DNA from: Uloborus plumipes
Taxonomy: Eukaryota; Arthropoda; Arachnida; Araneae; Uloboridae
Direction of reading: 5' to 3'
Assembly: GCA_038373865.1 (NCBI GenBank)
Contig: JAXGGA010001706.1
Span: 1 to 64,000 of the forward strand
DNA: 64,000 bases
This document shows positions 13,117-24,582 of the stretch, piece after piece. The notes under the pieces were generated by a model, which searched no databases, was not told the origin of the DNA, and worked only from the letters and a program-made list of their open reading frames with translations. The number at the start of each line of letters is the position of its first letter. Position 1 is the first letter of the stretch. A program made the position numbers and the translations under genes.

Positions 13117-13129
13117 AGAATATTACAAT

Positions 13130-16100
13130 GTAAAACGAAATTTGACAACTTCAAATTAGTATTGAAGAGTTGTCTCCAACAGTAACTCCATAATTATTGA
13201 ACTACGTATACAAGTAACAGTGTGCAGACTTGCCGACTTATTTTGTAAAGTGTTAAGTAGAAAACTGATACCATATTCTTGCAGCACTGGGCTTTCTACA
13301 GTTTCTTTTGAACTTAAATATGCTTTTAGTTAAAGAAGCGTAACCCATATGGTCTAAGTTGTGAATTATATTATCTAAGATATGAGTTATATTATATTAT
13401 AAAATGAATTATATTATCATACACAAATGTGTGTCTTGGGAGGATTTTATAGCCCCCCCCCCCCTCCAAAAAAAAAAAAAAAACTACTCCGTTTTCTTTT
13501 ATTGACCCTTGAAAAGTACTAAAACTAATCATAATCCCTCTTTTCAAAACTTAACCGCATCTTCCTCCAATTTTTTTTCAGGCTACGCCATTGATTCTGC
13601 ATGTGGCAACATACTTCAGAATTTATCGAATTTCCATTTTTTTTATTTGACAAAGTTTTTTATTTTGTAAATACATGAAACACTAAAAACAAAAATGGCC
13701 ATAAAGCAAAATTTCATCTTTTTACTAGGTTCTATATTTATATCTCAAAATCAAAAGCTGTGTTCTTGACGTCGAAATTTCCTTCTGTTGATCCCCTCTC
13801 TTCCATTTTATCCGAATTGTTACTTTTCGTAGCAATTTTTCATTAGTTTCCTATTGCTAAAAGGATTTATGACTCCATCCTAAATTATTTTATTTCTAGT
13901 TTCATAAGTAGCTCCATTTGTCACGTTTTTGCTTTTTAAAACAAGCAAAACTTTTTTTTTGTCGTGTTAAAAACGTAGGCGTAGTTCATTTTTGTTTATT
14001 TATTCTTTTTTATGATTTTTCTAACATAGTTTCTTGCTGTTTACTTGTTTTAAGTTAAGTAGAAGAACCAGAATTTTTTTCTTTAACTTATCTTGTAACA
14101 ACACAAGAGTATTCTTTAACTGGAGATTGGAACTATATTACTTATCACGATCGTAGTATTATGTAGGTAAACAGGGGCAAAACATTCGGTGTGCAGTTAT
14201 TGACCATAAAATCGCATCGAAAGTACAGCTCCAAAAGTTTTAATTTAAAATTTCCAAAAAAAGAGTGTGTGTGTGGAGGGGAGGGGGGGAATGAGAAAAA
14301 AAGGAAAAAAAATGCAACTCAATTCTTTTAGAAAAAATTGCTAATAAAGAAAAATTCAGTTTACGGTAGAGGTCTTCAACCTTTACTCCGCGGAACCATA
14401 GTGCTCTCTGGAGCTTTGACAGAGGTTTCGCTAGTAAACTGTTTCTTCCCTAATGTTTTTTTTTTTTTTGAATTTCTACTTTTTATTTTTGTGAAATAAT
14501 TTAATCCATTGAGTAAATGATCATTTTTCAATCGATCATTATTTTTTAACTTGAAAAGTGAGGGGGCAAGCTCCTTTGCTTTTGAAAGGTAGGGAGCAGT
14601 CGCCTCCCCTTTGCCCCCCCCCCCCCCCCCGTATAACCGAACAAGTTCAACACATTTCTCCCAAATTCTCCTTTTCTTCAGAAACGTGTTGAACGAATAA
14701 GCTTCGATTTCCTTCCAGGAATGAGCCTGAAATCCTTCTCAGATTCCTCTACTTAGAGTCGGTTGCATGTCCTAAGTGCTTTTGGGAAAATTCGGACGCA
14801 TAACGATGTGAAAATTTAGAAAATCATCATTGTCATTTGGAAAAGCCTTGGAAACTTAGGACTGTAAGCCGATTATCATATTGACGTGCTTTGTAACTGA
14901 GGTAGTAGCTTTCCTTTTAATCGGCTTTCACGCTGTTGGGAATGTTCCGATAATATTGAAGGAAGTTCTGAGAGACTGGTAGGGCATTAACAAAATTTAT
15001 TGTATTTCCTGAGTTTTAGTTAAGGAGTATTTGTTGCGTGTTAATTTTCAATTTGTTAGGAGAATGGGAAAATAAAAATAAATCTATTAACAATTTTTGT
15101 TTGTTTCTTGTCGTAACAATGTCCAATTTGTAAATTTCTTTTGTATGAAAAATATCGCAGATAGTACTGGATTCGATTTTTTTTTTTTTTCTCAAATTTT
15201 CTAGATTGACACGTTTTATGTTGTGCTGAACTCATTCCGATCATTTTTGGAAAATATCGTGGTTTTTTTTTTTTTTTTTACACATGTGTGAGCTGGTATT
15301 ATTTAGCTTTTGCAGCCTTTCTCGCCTAGTGATGCAATCGAAATTTTTCTCCTTTTGACTGATATCTGTAAAGAAACAATGGAATTATTTAAACAAAAGA
15401 TTGCATAAGGTTGAACATCAGTGATAATAGGTACGGATTCGTTTTTAGCTCCAAGCGCTGAAAGGGAATGGCAATTAAACGTTTTTCTTCTTAACGTGTA
15501 ATTAGCACCAACTAATCGATATCTTTGAATGATCAATACGTAGCTGAAACAATACAAACTTAACAAGGGAAACGAAAAACATGCGTGATACGAACTTATC
15601 CATCTAGTAGCTTATTAAAAAATAATTGTTTATTACCATTATTCAATTCCATTATTAATTTTTTAATTGGTTAACAAAAACTGCAAGAATTTTTTTTCTT
15701 CTATTTTTCGAAACGTTTCTAATATCCTCTTTTATTCTTTTTTTTTTTTTTTTTTTTTTTTTTAGCAGATATAACTAATGCTGAATGTGAAATAATGGAG
15801 AAAAAATTACTGAAGGAAATTTTTGCAAAAGATAGGGACATTAAACGTGACTGTTAATGTTTCTCTCTCTCTCTTTTTTTTTTTTTTGACTTTGAAAAGC
15901 AACAACACATTTTTTTTTCGACTGTTAAAAAGAATTTATTTCAATCGTTTCCATTAAACATTGAAAATTCTCGTAATTGCAGCGCAAAATATCTGCTTGT
16001 GAAGCATTGAAACAAAATCTTGTGTTCGTCATGTTTTCAACTTTTCTTCGTATGGCTGCAACCAATCATCAATTCAATTAGACAGACACCTTTTTCTCGT

Positions 16101-16949
16101 ATAAAATGAAACAAACAATCCGTAACGAGATTTTGGACCTCGGTGGCTGCAGACGCTTCGTGCCTTCTTTACGTGACGTCATTAAGGAAGACCCTTGGCG
16201 AACATTTTTCTTCTGCTCCAATCTTTTTCTTTCCCATATATTTGAAGAGTTGAAACAAAATGGTGTCTGCTGCATTTAGGAACTTTTTTGACAAACTGGT
16301 AGCTGTAGACAGTTCAGAGCTTTTTGTTATGTATTGTGATGCGTCAATTCAACATTCACCGGGGATTCACCTGAAATTATGCGTCTTACGTCAGTGTCTT
16401 TGTTATTTAAATGTTGACATTCATTGACAAATGTTGACTTCTACCGATTATCGGCCTTTAACTGTAACATTGTGTGGGGACATTTTTTTTTATAAATGTA
16501 TTCTTTTATTACATAATTTTCTGTTGATACATTTCACCATTGGGTTTACACTTTTTATTTTCTATTTTAAACGTTTTATATGGGTATCCAAAACAGTTGA
16601 TAGTTTAAAAAGAAGAATTATAATATCGACGTGTTTATTACTTTTAAGCCTTGCAAGTCATGAACTTTTTTAACAAAGAGAAACGCCCGTAATAAATTCT
16701 TATGATTTTGGTCAACTAAATGACAAAATGATGAATTCAACAAATCTTAAAGAAAGATTATACATCAAAATTTTGTATAATTCTAATTCATATGTTAACT
16801 TAAACTGATCTCTAAAAATGTCCCAAATTTCCAGATAGCCATCCTACCATTCTCTCCCCCCTCCCCCATCCTCGTTCAGTAAACATACTTAGGGGTAGTA
16901 TTTAACGAAAGCAGTACATAGTTGAATTAAATGAAACTATAGCAACCAA
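13130..16949. other. AT-rich noncoding DNA with homopolymer runs
   Basis: The stretch holds a 12-base C run followed by an A run (13453-13483), a 17-base C run (14614-14630), T runs (including 15738-15763) and a CT microsatellite near 15862. Two patches may be decayed hAT ends: GGCTACGCCATTG at 13581-13593, and the sequence around 14364-14410 that contains GTCTTCAACCTTTACTCCGC. Neither has a convincing partner end with a target duplication. No coding sequence is supported. Confidence 0.45.
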
Positions 16950-17316
16950 TGATCCAATCACGACTTGTATTTCCTAATTCTTACAAATTTAAAATGTTTA
17001 TTTAAGAAACTATAGAAATTATTTTTCTCATTAACAGCATTTATGCAATTGGATCTGCTACTGCAGCTCTATCTGCTGCCGACTGCAGCTAAAATTATAT
17101 TCAAGTAAGGAATTTGCGTTTTCTGTATGTCGCTATCCAATTAGGACTTGTATTTCCTAATTCTTACAAATTTAAAATGTTTTATTTAAGAAACTCCGAT
17201 TATTTTTCTGATTTACAATATTTATGCAATCGGATCTGTTACTGCAGCTACATCTTTTTCCCACTGCAGCTAATACTATATTCAAGCTATGAATTGCATT
17301 TTCTGTATATAGCTAT
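16950..17316. repeat. Tandem duplication, two units of about 183 bp
   Basis: The unit at about 16950-17132 is repeated at 17133-17316. A shared stretch beginning GACTTGTATTTCCTAATTC starts at 16962 and again at 17145. Both units go on to TTTATGCAAT.GGATCTG, a pair of CTGCAGCT motifs, and TATATTCAAG. Identity is high at the left and lower in the middle. No coding potential is evident. Confidence 0.8.
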
Positions 17317-20300
17317 AAACATACACGAGTCTAGTAATTATTCAAGCCTGTGCTGTCCAAATCTCGAGGGAAAAAATCCCGCGTTTTCCCTGCCATTTAT
17401 CACAGGAAGAAGAGTATCGACATGAGGCGAAAGTACTGTAATTATGTAAAAACTCTTGTTTCATGAGGCGTCACAGCAACCTATATTTTTGAGTTGCTTT
17501 CGAATTATTAGCAAATTTTTCGGCAACAATGTTTTGTGTGCACTTTATTTGCGTTTATGAGCTACAAATCTTGCTTTAAAAGAACTTAAAACTGAAAAGA
17601 TGTGTTGAAAGAGAAATTACAGTGCTTTGTTTTGATGAAATGTTATGAAATTTCTTGTTTTCTCGTACTTTTCCGAGAGTTAGAAATTTTTATTCTACTT
17701 ATAGTAATTATTATTTCTTTAAATATTAATGTTAATAACTTACTGATGTGTAATGCATTTCCATTTCATTTCGCAACAATTAATAAATTATTTTGATATA
17801 ACTGTTGAGTTTCGCTTATCCGACAAAAACGTTCCGACAAGATGTCGGATAGGCTAAATTGTTGATAGTAAAAGGTGTTAGGAGATAGTAGATTAAATGT
17901 TAAGCGATTCAATTTTTCACACAGCTAGTTTAACCATTTGACGTACTATTGATACATCAGAGACTTCAATCTACTCTGGCACGTGAAGTAAGAGCCGTCT
18001 CCCAGACATCATTGTATGTCAAAGGATTAAAGTTATCGTAACTAACTTATTTCATGAGTGTGTTAAGAGCTAAACAGTATGCTTCATAACGAAACAAAAT
18101 AAAAAAATAGTTGAAAAAATTAAATCTAGCAAAAAACTAATTAAATGCACTTCATTTAATTAGTTTTTTGCTAAAGTTTAATCTTTACTTCCAGTCTGTC
18201 AGGATTTTGAGTAACTGCTTTTTTTTATTTTTAAGTCAAATAAACTTAAAAATATGAAGTCTCAGTAATTCATTCTTCTGGTCAAGTCATAAAATAGGAT
18301 TTCTGTTTTTTGTAATTTTAAAATGTACCATGGTATAAAAAATATGGAGGGGCTCAGTGTTATCCAGAGTGGCTGAAATATAACTTAAATGACTGTACTG
18401 TTCTTGTTGCTATTTTCGGAAATTGTAGATTAGAGAATGTCGAATAAGCGTAGATTGGATGATTGAGTAAATAAAATCCTGAGAATTTCAATTTCTTGTG
18501 TGATTTTCTGTTTTAAAATGCATAGCAGAGACTCACTTGAAGAAAAATAAAAGTGCTGTAAACCCTTGAGTTGCGATAGGAAAATCATAAAAGTGCCTCG
18601 AACAGCCCATTAAATGCACAATACCTGTAGATTTGTTTACCCAGGAACCCAGCCGGAATTCTTACTTTGATGCTGATTGTATTAATGAGTGCCTTATACT
18701 AAAGTGGGAGCGGGCCTTTTATCCCCGATGTTAATGGCACCGGCGTCGTTAATTTCGTTAGTTTTTGAATGGTACAAGCGAAACTCTCATTATTGGTTAT
18801 CGGGATTGTTCGGCGTTTGTGTGGGACCATTTGCCGAGTTTCTTTTTAATCGTTTTGTGTTTGCCGATTATTCATAAACGAGATTTGTTCGCTTTTGTTT
18901 CCCTGCAATTTGTGTTATTGTTGTTTCTGGGTAAATACGAGTTCGCATGGAAATTTTGCTTTCGATAATATTTGTGGATGTCTATTGATGGATTGTTTTC
19001 GCTTGGTTTTCCCGCTTGCCGGTCGTGACTCTGTGTTGATGGCATCTTAATGTCTGATAGCTTTCGCTGCATATAAATGGAAAATATCAGTCAGCAGCGT
19101 GGGCGATCGTAATTAAGACGATTATAATATTAGAAATTATCGACTTGGAATGAGATCGTTCGCTTGAAATAAAACAAGAGCTGAGTTGAGTGTAATTGTC
19201 TTTTATTTAATCAATTTATTTACTTTGTGACGAAGGATCGGTAAGTGGCTATTTGTGAAAATTGTGAATGCGAGACAGTCATTTAATTTTTTTTACAGAA
19301 GGGAATCCACTACGTACTGTAGATTAGCATTGGTCAACTTGTTTATGAAGATCGACTTCATCTGTTGCTTAATAGGTAGCTATCTAGCTTCAAATGTTTT
19401 CGGTCATTAACGAAAAGAAGAAATATATGAAAAGGCTATGTAAATATTCTGTCCTCCATCGCTTGGAGATGGGCAAAAAATTGACATTCATCAAAGCTTA
19501 AAGTTTTTTTTTTTTTTTTTGGAATGAAGGGATTGAAGGGGTGCAGTTTTTTAGACGACGTTGTATGTCTATGTTTTAGAAGGGGTTGCCAAGCGGTCGA
19601 TTGCTGAGCGATTTCAAGTTAATTGCCTTACTAAAAAGACAATTATTTTGCAATCCTTCACACTTCTTAGAAATACAAACGAACAAGCTCTTGCTCGATA
19701 ATTTTGTTCGCGAAAGGTTTTAAGATTCACAATATCGAACCTTCTTAGGATTTTAATTAACCTCTTCGCGTAATCAACATTTTTTGCGCCTTGCAACTTT
19801 CTTCTCTTTTCCAACAAAGTAAAAAATCCAATGCTAAATCGTGACCTATCACGCAACATATGAAGTCAATGTTAATAACGGTCTACTTGACCACCGCTGA
19901 TGTGTAGTACGCAGTGCTTTTCCTTCTACAGAAAAAATGAAATGACTGTTCTGCATGCGTTTACTATTTCAGCCAATGACATGTATGGAAACTATAATTT
20001 ATGATGAGAAGATACAGGGCGTACAACGAGAAAGCAATTTGTAACCTAAGCTTGCATTTATTACTTGCATTTATAAGTTGGTTCAGTTATGGGCTAAATT
20101 TTTTCTGCGTTAAAGAAATGAACTTTAGCAATAACCCTTTTTTTTTAAAAAAAGTTAAAACTAAAAAATGGGTGCGAAAAAAAAAGTTATTTCTAATTTT
20201 TAATATATGAAATTGAGTTCGCCCACTCCGACCTCCTGTGTTAACTTTCCACTGAAAGCCACTCTTCTTCTTTTCTGTATCCTCTTTCTTATCCGTTCGT

Positions 20301-23300
20301 TGCGACAGGATTCTGTCGGCTTTTATTCCCGTTGCCGGGACAGTGACGCTAATCGCATCAATTATGGGGTTCCCTAAGAATGAAGGATTTTGTCTTTGGC
20401 CGTTTTCTAATGAGATTCCAACATTTTCCTCTTTTCTGAACTTCATTATTTCGGAAATGGAGAAGACTTGAGGACTTAGTAAGACAACCGGTATCGCTCC
20501 AGAACATTTCATTGAATTCGTGTTTTGGACCGTGTTTTAGAAAAACAATGCTTTTCGAATGCCACGTCTCGGAAGTTTGCCTCTTCCTAGTAAAGACTGG
20601 ATAGAGATGAAGCTTGACTATGAAAGAATTCATTTCTTCTTAACGAGAGCATGCCTAAGAGGAGAAAGTTGCTTTATTTGCCAAGATGAGTTACCATTGC
20701 TGCCCTTTATTGATGATATTTTTTACTCAATCTTGAATTATAGGCGAATTTTTTAAACTTGTTTTGAGGTGTGGGGCAGGGTGGTTGGCCTTATTTAGAA
20801 GTGGGTAAGGGACTTTTTCTAAAGAACGTAGGATAATTTAGATCGTTCTTGCTGTTTTAGAACAGAAAGCTACTTCTGAAGCCTGTATTCTGATCAAGCA
20901 GGTCCAGTACTATAATATTAATCACCAAATATACAAAAAGAAATATGTGTTGAATATATGTGAAACTATATTACTCCAATGTTATTTGTTTTAAGACTTT
21001 CGAAATCGTTTTGAAAACGTTGGAAATAATTTAAAAGTAAACTTGTCCAGTGGTTTTGTGAGCGTGGATATTCAATGCTGATGTCACCCGACTGCAACAA
21101 GATCATGATATATTGTGATCTTCCCTGTTATTTGTCAACCAGTTTTAAGGATATCACTAGTGTTAACTTTAAAATGGGCTGGTTCTATACATCTATAGTG
21201 TTAGCTCTAGAGTAGACTGGTTCTATGGATATCACTAGTGTTTATTTTAGAAAGAAATTGCCAGCAATGGGAAATATTTTCAGCACACCAATTGTGACGT
21301 GATCAACATCCAGCTGTTGCAATAGGCTGCTCTCATGGATACTGCATCACTAGATTGACAAAGAATAAAATTACATATAAAAAATGCTTTCCTAGCAAAA
21401 AGTTGCTCTTTTATTTCATTATAAACTTTTATAATCGTTTCATTGTAACGCATCGAAAATCATGTTGATTCAGCGAAGAAGCGATAAGCTTCAATTTACT
21501 TCTTCAGCATGTATTTTTGTTCACTTTCTTTCCCTTCCACCCCCTACTTCGGTAGCGTTTTTGGAGTAATTCAAGTCTTCACCCCAATGTAATCGAAAAT
21601 TGCCATCATCTAATTGCAACCAGAGATTGCCGTTGAAAAACTAACTTCTTCGGCTTTCTTTCTCTCAAATTAAAATTACTCTCAAAAATCGGCGAAAAAC
21701 TTTTGCACTTTTTCCTTTCTCACGTTCTCGACCTAAATTAATGCATTTTGTTATAAAAAGAAAACGAAAAATGCTCCTCTTGGGGAAACAGATTGTAAAA
21801 CATGTTTCGATTATGAGTTCCAGCTTGAAATTTATTCCATTGTTCCATTATTTTTCTTCCGTCTTGTTCTTTCTTTCTCCAGTAATCATTTAATGCGCTC
21901 TTCCATTTTTTTTTTTGAATTATCCTTAAAAGTTTACTGAACTGCTGTGAAGTTCTCTTTCCTCTTAACCCCGCTTCGACCCCCCGCCGCGCTTTTTGAT
22001 GGAACTAAAATATTTAAAACGCTTCGTGAGAACACATTATTCTTGTAAGAAAAACAGATCTTCCGTAAAAGAAGCTGTGCTCATTTTTTCCCCTCCGTTG
22101 TTTTATTTGTTTACGTTTTGTTTTGATAAGTTTTTGAAGTTATTTTGCATTCAGAAAGTTGATTTTCGCCTCCGTTATTGTCTCGTTAGAAAATGGCATT
22201 GATCTATCTAGGTTTGCTTTCCCGAGATTTAAAAATAATAAGCTTCTTTTTGTTACTCTTAAAGATGGTTTATAAAGATGGCTGAGTGAAAAAAGAAGTT
22301 CAGTTTTGCGTGTGTGGATGGGGGAACGAACATCTGTGCATTTTATCTGTAGTTATTACGATGTTCGTTGCTGGAAGAAATATTACTTGAGAAAATATAC
22401 TACTTCCGTTCTATTCCATTTCAAAAGTCAATTTTTTTGCCAAATGTATGATTGACAGCCAGCGATGATGTTTGGCGAGTTTTTTTTATCTTGAATTTTT
22501 ATTTAGCGATACATTTGTATTTGCTAAAATGTTCGACGTATGCTGAAGTACAGGAAATATCCAAAATATGTTTCAATATAATTTTTTCTTATTTATCCCG
22601 TTATCTATTCGCATCAGGAAATTGGTTTTTACTTCCTGCCACCTTGACGAATTAGAGCGCTTCATTCTTTTATTTTTCTTTAAAAGCATTTCCGCGAGAT
22701 TTCGCCTGATAGAACATAGTTCAAGAAGAAAAATAACGTTGCCAACATAATTGCCATGCATTTGTCATATTTGTGCATATGATCACAAGAGAACCCTGGT
22801 AGACATCGCAGTTTTCTGTGTTACTTCAATGTTAATAACGCGCAGTGCTGTCTTGTGTTGAAAAGAACTAAAACTGGTGTGCGTAAAATTGGATGAGCTA
22901 CGGATTATATATATACTTCAGAACTAATGGAACTAACCCAACTCATACCGTTTTACTTTTTTTTTTTATCTCGTATTTCATGATCACTTTGTACTTTCTT
23001 TAATATATGTAGAGTTTTTAAAACGAATGAATCATTTGTTTACAGCTCTGTTTTTGCATTTCTTCTACATTTAAAAAAATTAATGAATTCTTTTCGCCTA
23101 CTCGGGGAAAGCGTTCTCATATCGCCAATATCACATGCAGGCGGGGTTCCATTTTTCGAAACCTCTTTCGAAAGAACGTGGAAAGAATGCTTCTTCACTG
23201 TGGAAAGAGCAGAAAAAAAAAATCAATAAGAAATGGATAAGAAGTCCATATCCCCACTAGGCGAAGGTGAAGCACTGGGCGAGTATCCAAAAAAAAGGGT

Positions 23301-23735
23301 CGAAATTCCCCACGGTTGCTCCAATCAATCACGTCTTGTGGGAGGCAAAGCTGGCATGTAGAACCTTCTAAAGGAGGAAACGGAAATAAACATAAGTTGA
23401 AACATCTTCACTTTTATCTGTGGATTGCTTCATACCAAAAAGAATCGGTTACATTTTTTTTTACTGCAAACGGACAGTTATGCCAAAGACTCCTAAATAT
23501 CCCGAGTCCACGAAAGGGGGGGAAGGGACTTGTTTGAAACCTGGTAGATACTTTCCTACTACATTCCTGGATACTTGAAGAGCTTGGTGCTGGACGTGTT
23601 TAGCCCATTCCCCTTTTTAAAAAACTATCAGAAGTCATAAGAAACATTTTTAAAAATGCATTTTTAAAGATTTTACATTTAATATTATGTTAGAATTAGC
23701 CTGAACGGCCAATTGAAGATTTTGCTTCCAAATGA
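17317..23735. other. AT-rich noncoding DNA
   Basis: No exon is supported. Visible items are a possible solitary pogo-like end near 17803-17862 (GTTGAGTTTCGCTTATCCG with an inverted GTCGGATA nearby), the hairpin at 18128-18172, a short local repeat at about 21135-21245 (three copies of a segment like CTGGTTCTATGGATATCACT), and islands of balanced composition at about 18680-19090, 20220-20530 and 21960-22200. The open frames in these islands, of up to 141 codons, have no recognised motif. Confidence 0.45.
18128..18172. repeat. Perfect 20-bp stem hairpin
   Basis: AGCAAAAAACTAATTAAATG is followed by a 5-base loop and its exact reverse complement. Weaker pairing continues outward for about 10 more bases on each side. 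It could be a palindromic MITE core or an AT-rich fold-back. A microRNA precursor is possible but not supported by anything else. Confidence 0.8.
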
Positions 23736-24310
23736 TGTCTAGTCGATTTTTCACTTCCTATAAGGAAGTATTGTGATCGCGAAAAAAAAATCACTCAAAT
23801 TTGAGTCTAAATTTTGATTTTGCTCACACCCGAATGAATGTTCAGTAGTTTTTTTCGACCTGTCAGCACGTGCATATGCACCTACCAACATATAAGATGC
23901 CGAAAAATCATTTTCAACCACCCCGAGTTAATTACGACGAGTTTTCTTCTGACGTCTGTATGTAGGTATGTGCGTATGTGTGTCGCATAACTCAAAAACT
24001 ATATGCCGTAGAAGCTTCTAGCTTGGTATGTAGGCTCTGAAGATGGTCTAGTTGTGCACCTCCCCTTGTGGTTGCATTCGAATGTTCCCAAGGTGGTGTT
24101 TTACCCCTTTTTTGGGGAAAATCAGTGTTAATTTCAATGCAGACTCAAGTGATATGAATTGGCGCGACCACTTGGCGATATGTCGCCAAGCTTTTGGTCG
24201 TCAAGTGTTTGATGCCAACTTGGCGACAAATTTGGCGAAAAAATTATTTTTTGAATTTGGGTTCAACTTGGCGCTATTGGCGATGTTTTGCGAAAAATTC
24301 ACTGAATGAT
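23736..24310. repeat. Probable dispersed repeat, class unclear
   Basis: The left edge carries a palindrome, ACTTCCTATAAGGAAGT, similar in plan to the palindrome at the left end of the Helitron-like element at 54437. The body has a GTATGT-rich stretch, the phrase CATAACTCAAAAACTATATGC and many copies of TTGGCGA or TTGGCGAC near 24160-24290. I recall similar text as repeated DNA in arthropod genomes, but the ends are not defined here. Confidence 0.35.
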
Positions 24311-24399
24311 ATTAAAATCAGCAATATTTAGAAAATTAACCATTGTAAAATATTTTTTGCATTGTTTCGTGGCAGATTAGGGGAGTAAATCTTTGAATT

Positions 24400-24582
24400 C
24401 AGGCCCGTCATATTAGGCCGCTCGTCCCAGGGGGGGGGGTCAATTGCCCCCCCCCCCTCGGCTTTGAGAAATCAATGTATTTACATATAAGTGGGCGTGA
24501 TTTTTGATGTTTTCCGGTGAAATTGCATTGTGTTTGGACCCTTTGTCCCCCCCCCCTGAAAAAACTTGAAATGACGTCCCTG
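24400..24582 (+). mobile_element. hAT-type MITE, copy 2 of a three-copy family
   Basis: This 183-bp element lies between perfect 8-bp repeats TTTGAATT (24392-24399 and 24583-24590). The left end begins CAGGCCCGTCAT and the right end finishes GAAATGACGTCCCTG. The body shares GGCTTTGAGAAATCAATGT with copy 3, and as a reverse complement with copy 1. It contains one G run and two C runs of about 9-11 bases. It is noncoding. Confidence 0.85.

Noticed and set aside
13435..13593. Possible hAT MITE between a CAAATGTG-like end and GGCTACGCCATTG
   Set aside because: End similarity is weak and the flanking 8-mers agree at only about five positions.
18689..18877. 62-codon hydrophobic frame resembling a small membrane protein
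   Set aside because: No conserved motif or neighbouring exon; a chance frame in a balanced-composition island is more likely.
19575..19650. tRNA-like text GGTTGCCAAGCGGTC
   Set aside because: No matching B box or acceptor stem follows, so a tRNA gene is not supported.
20087..20512. Minus-strand 141-codon frame, the longest in the window
   Set aside because: No recognised domain; the C-terminal part is low-complexity Phe/Lys, and overlapping frames on both strands are equally open.
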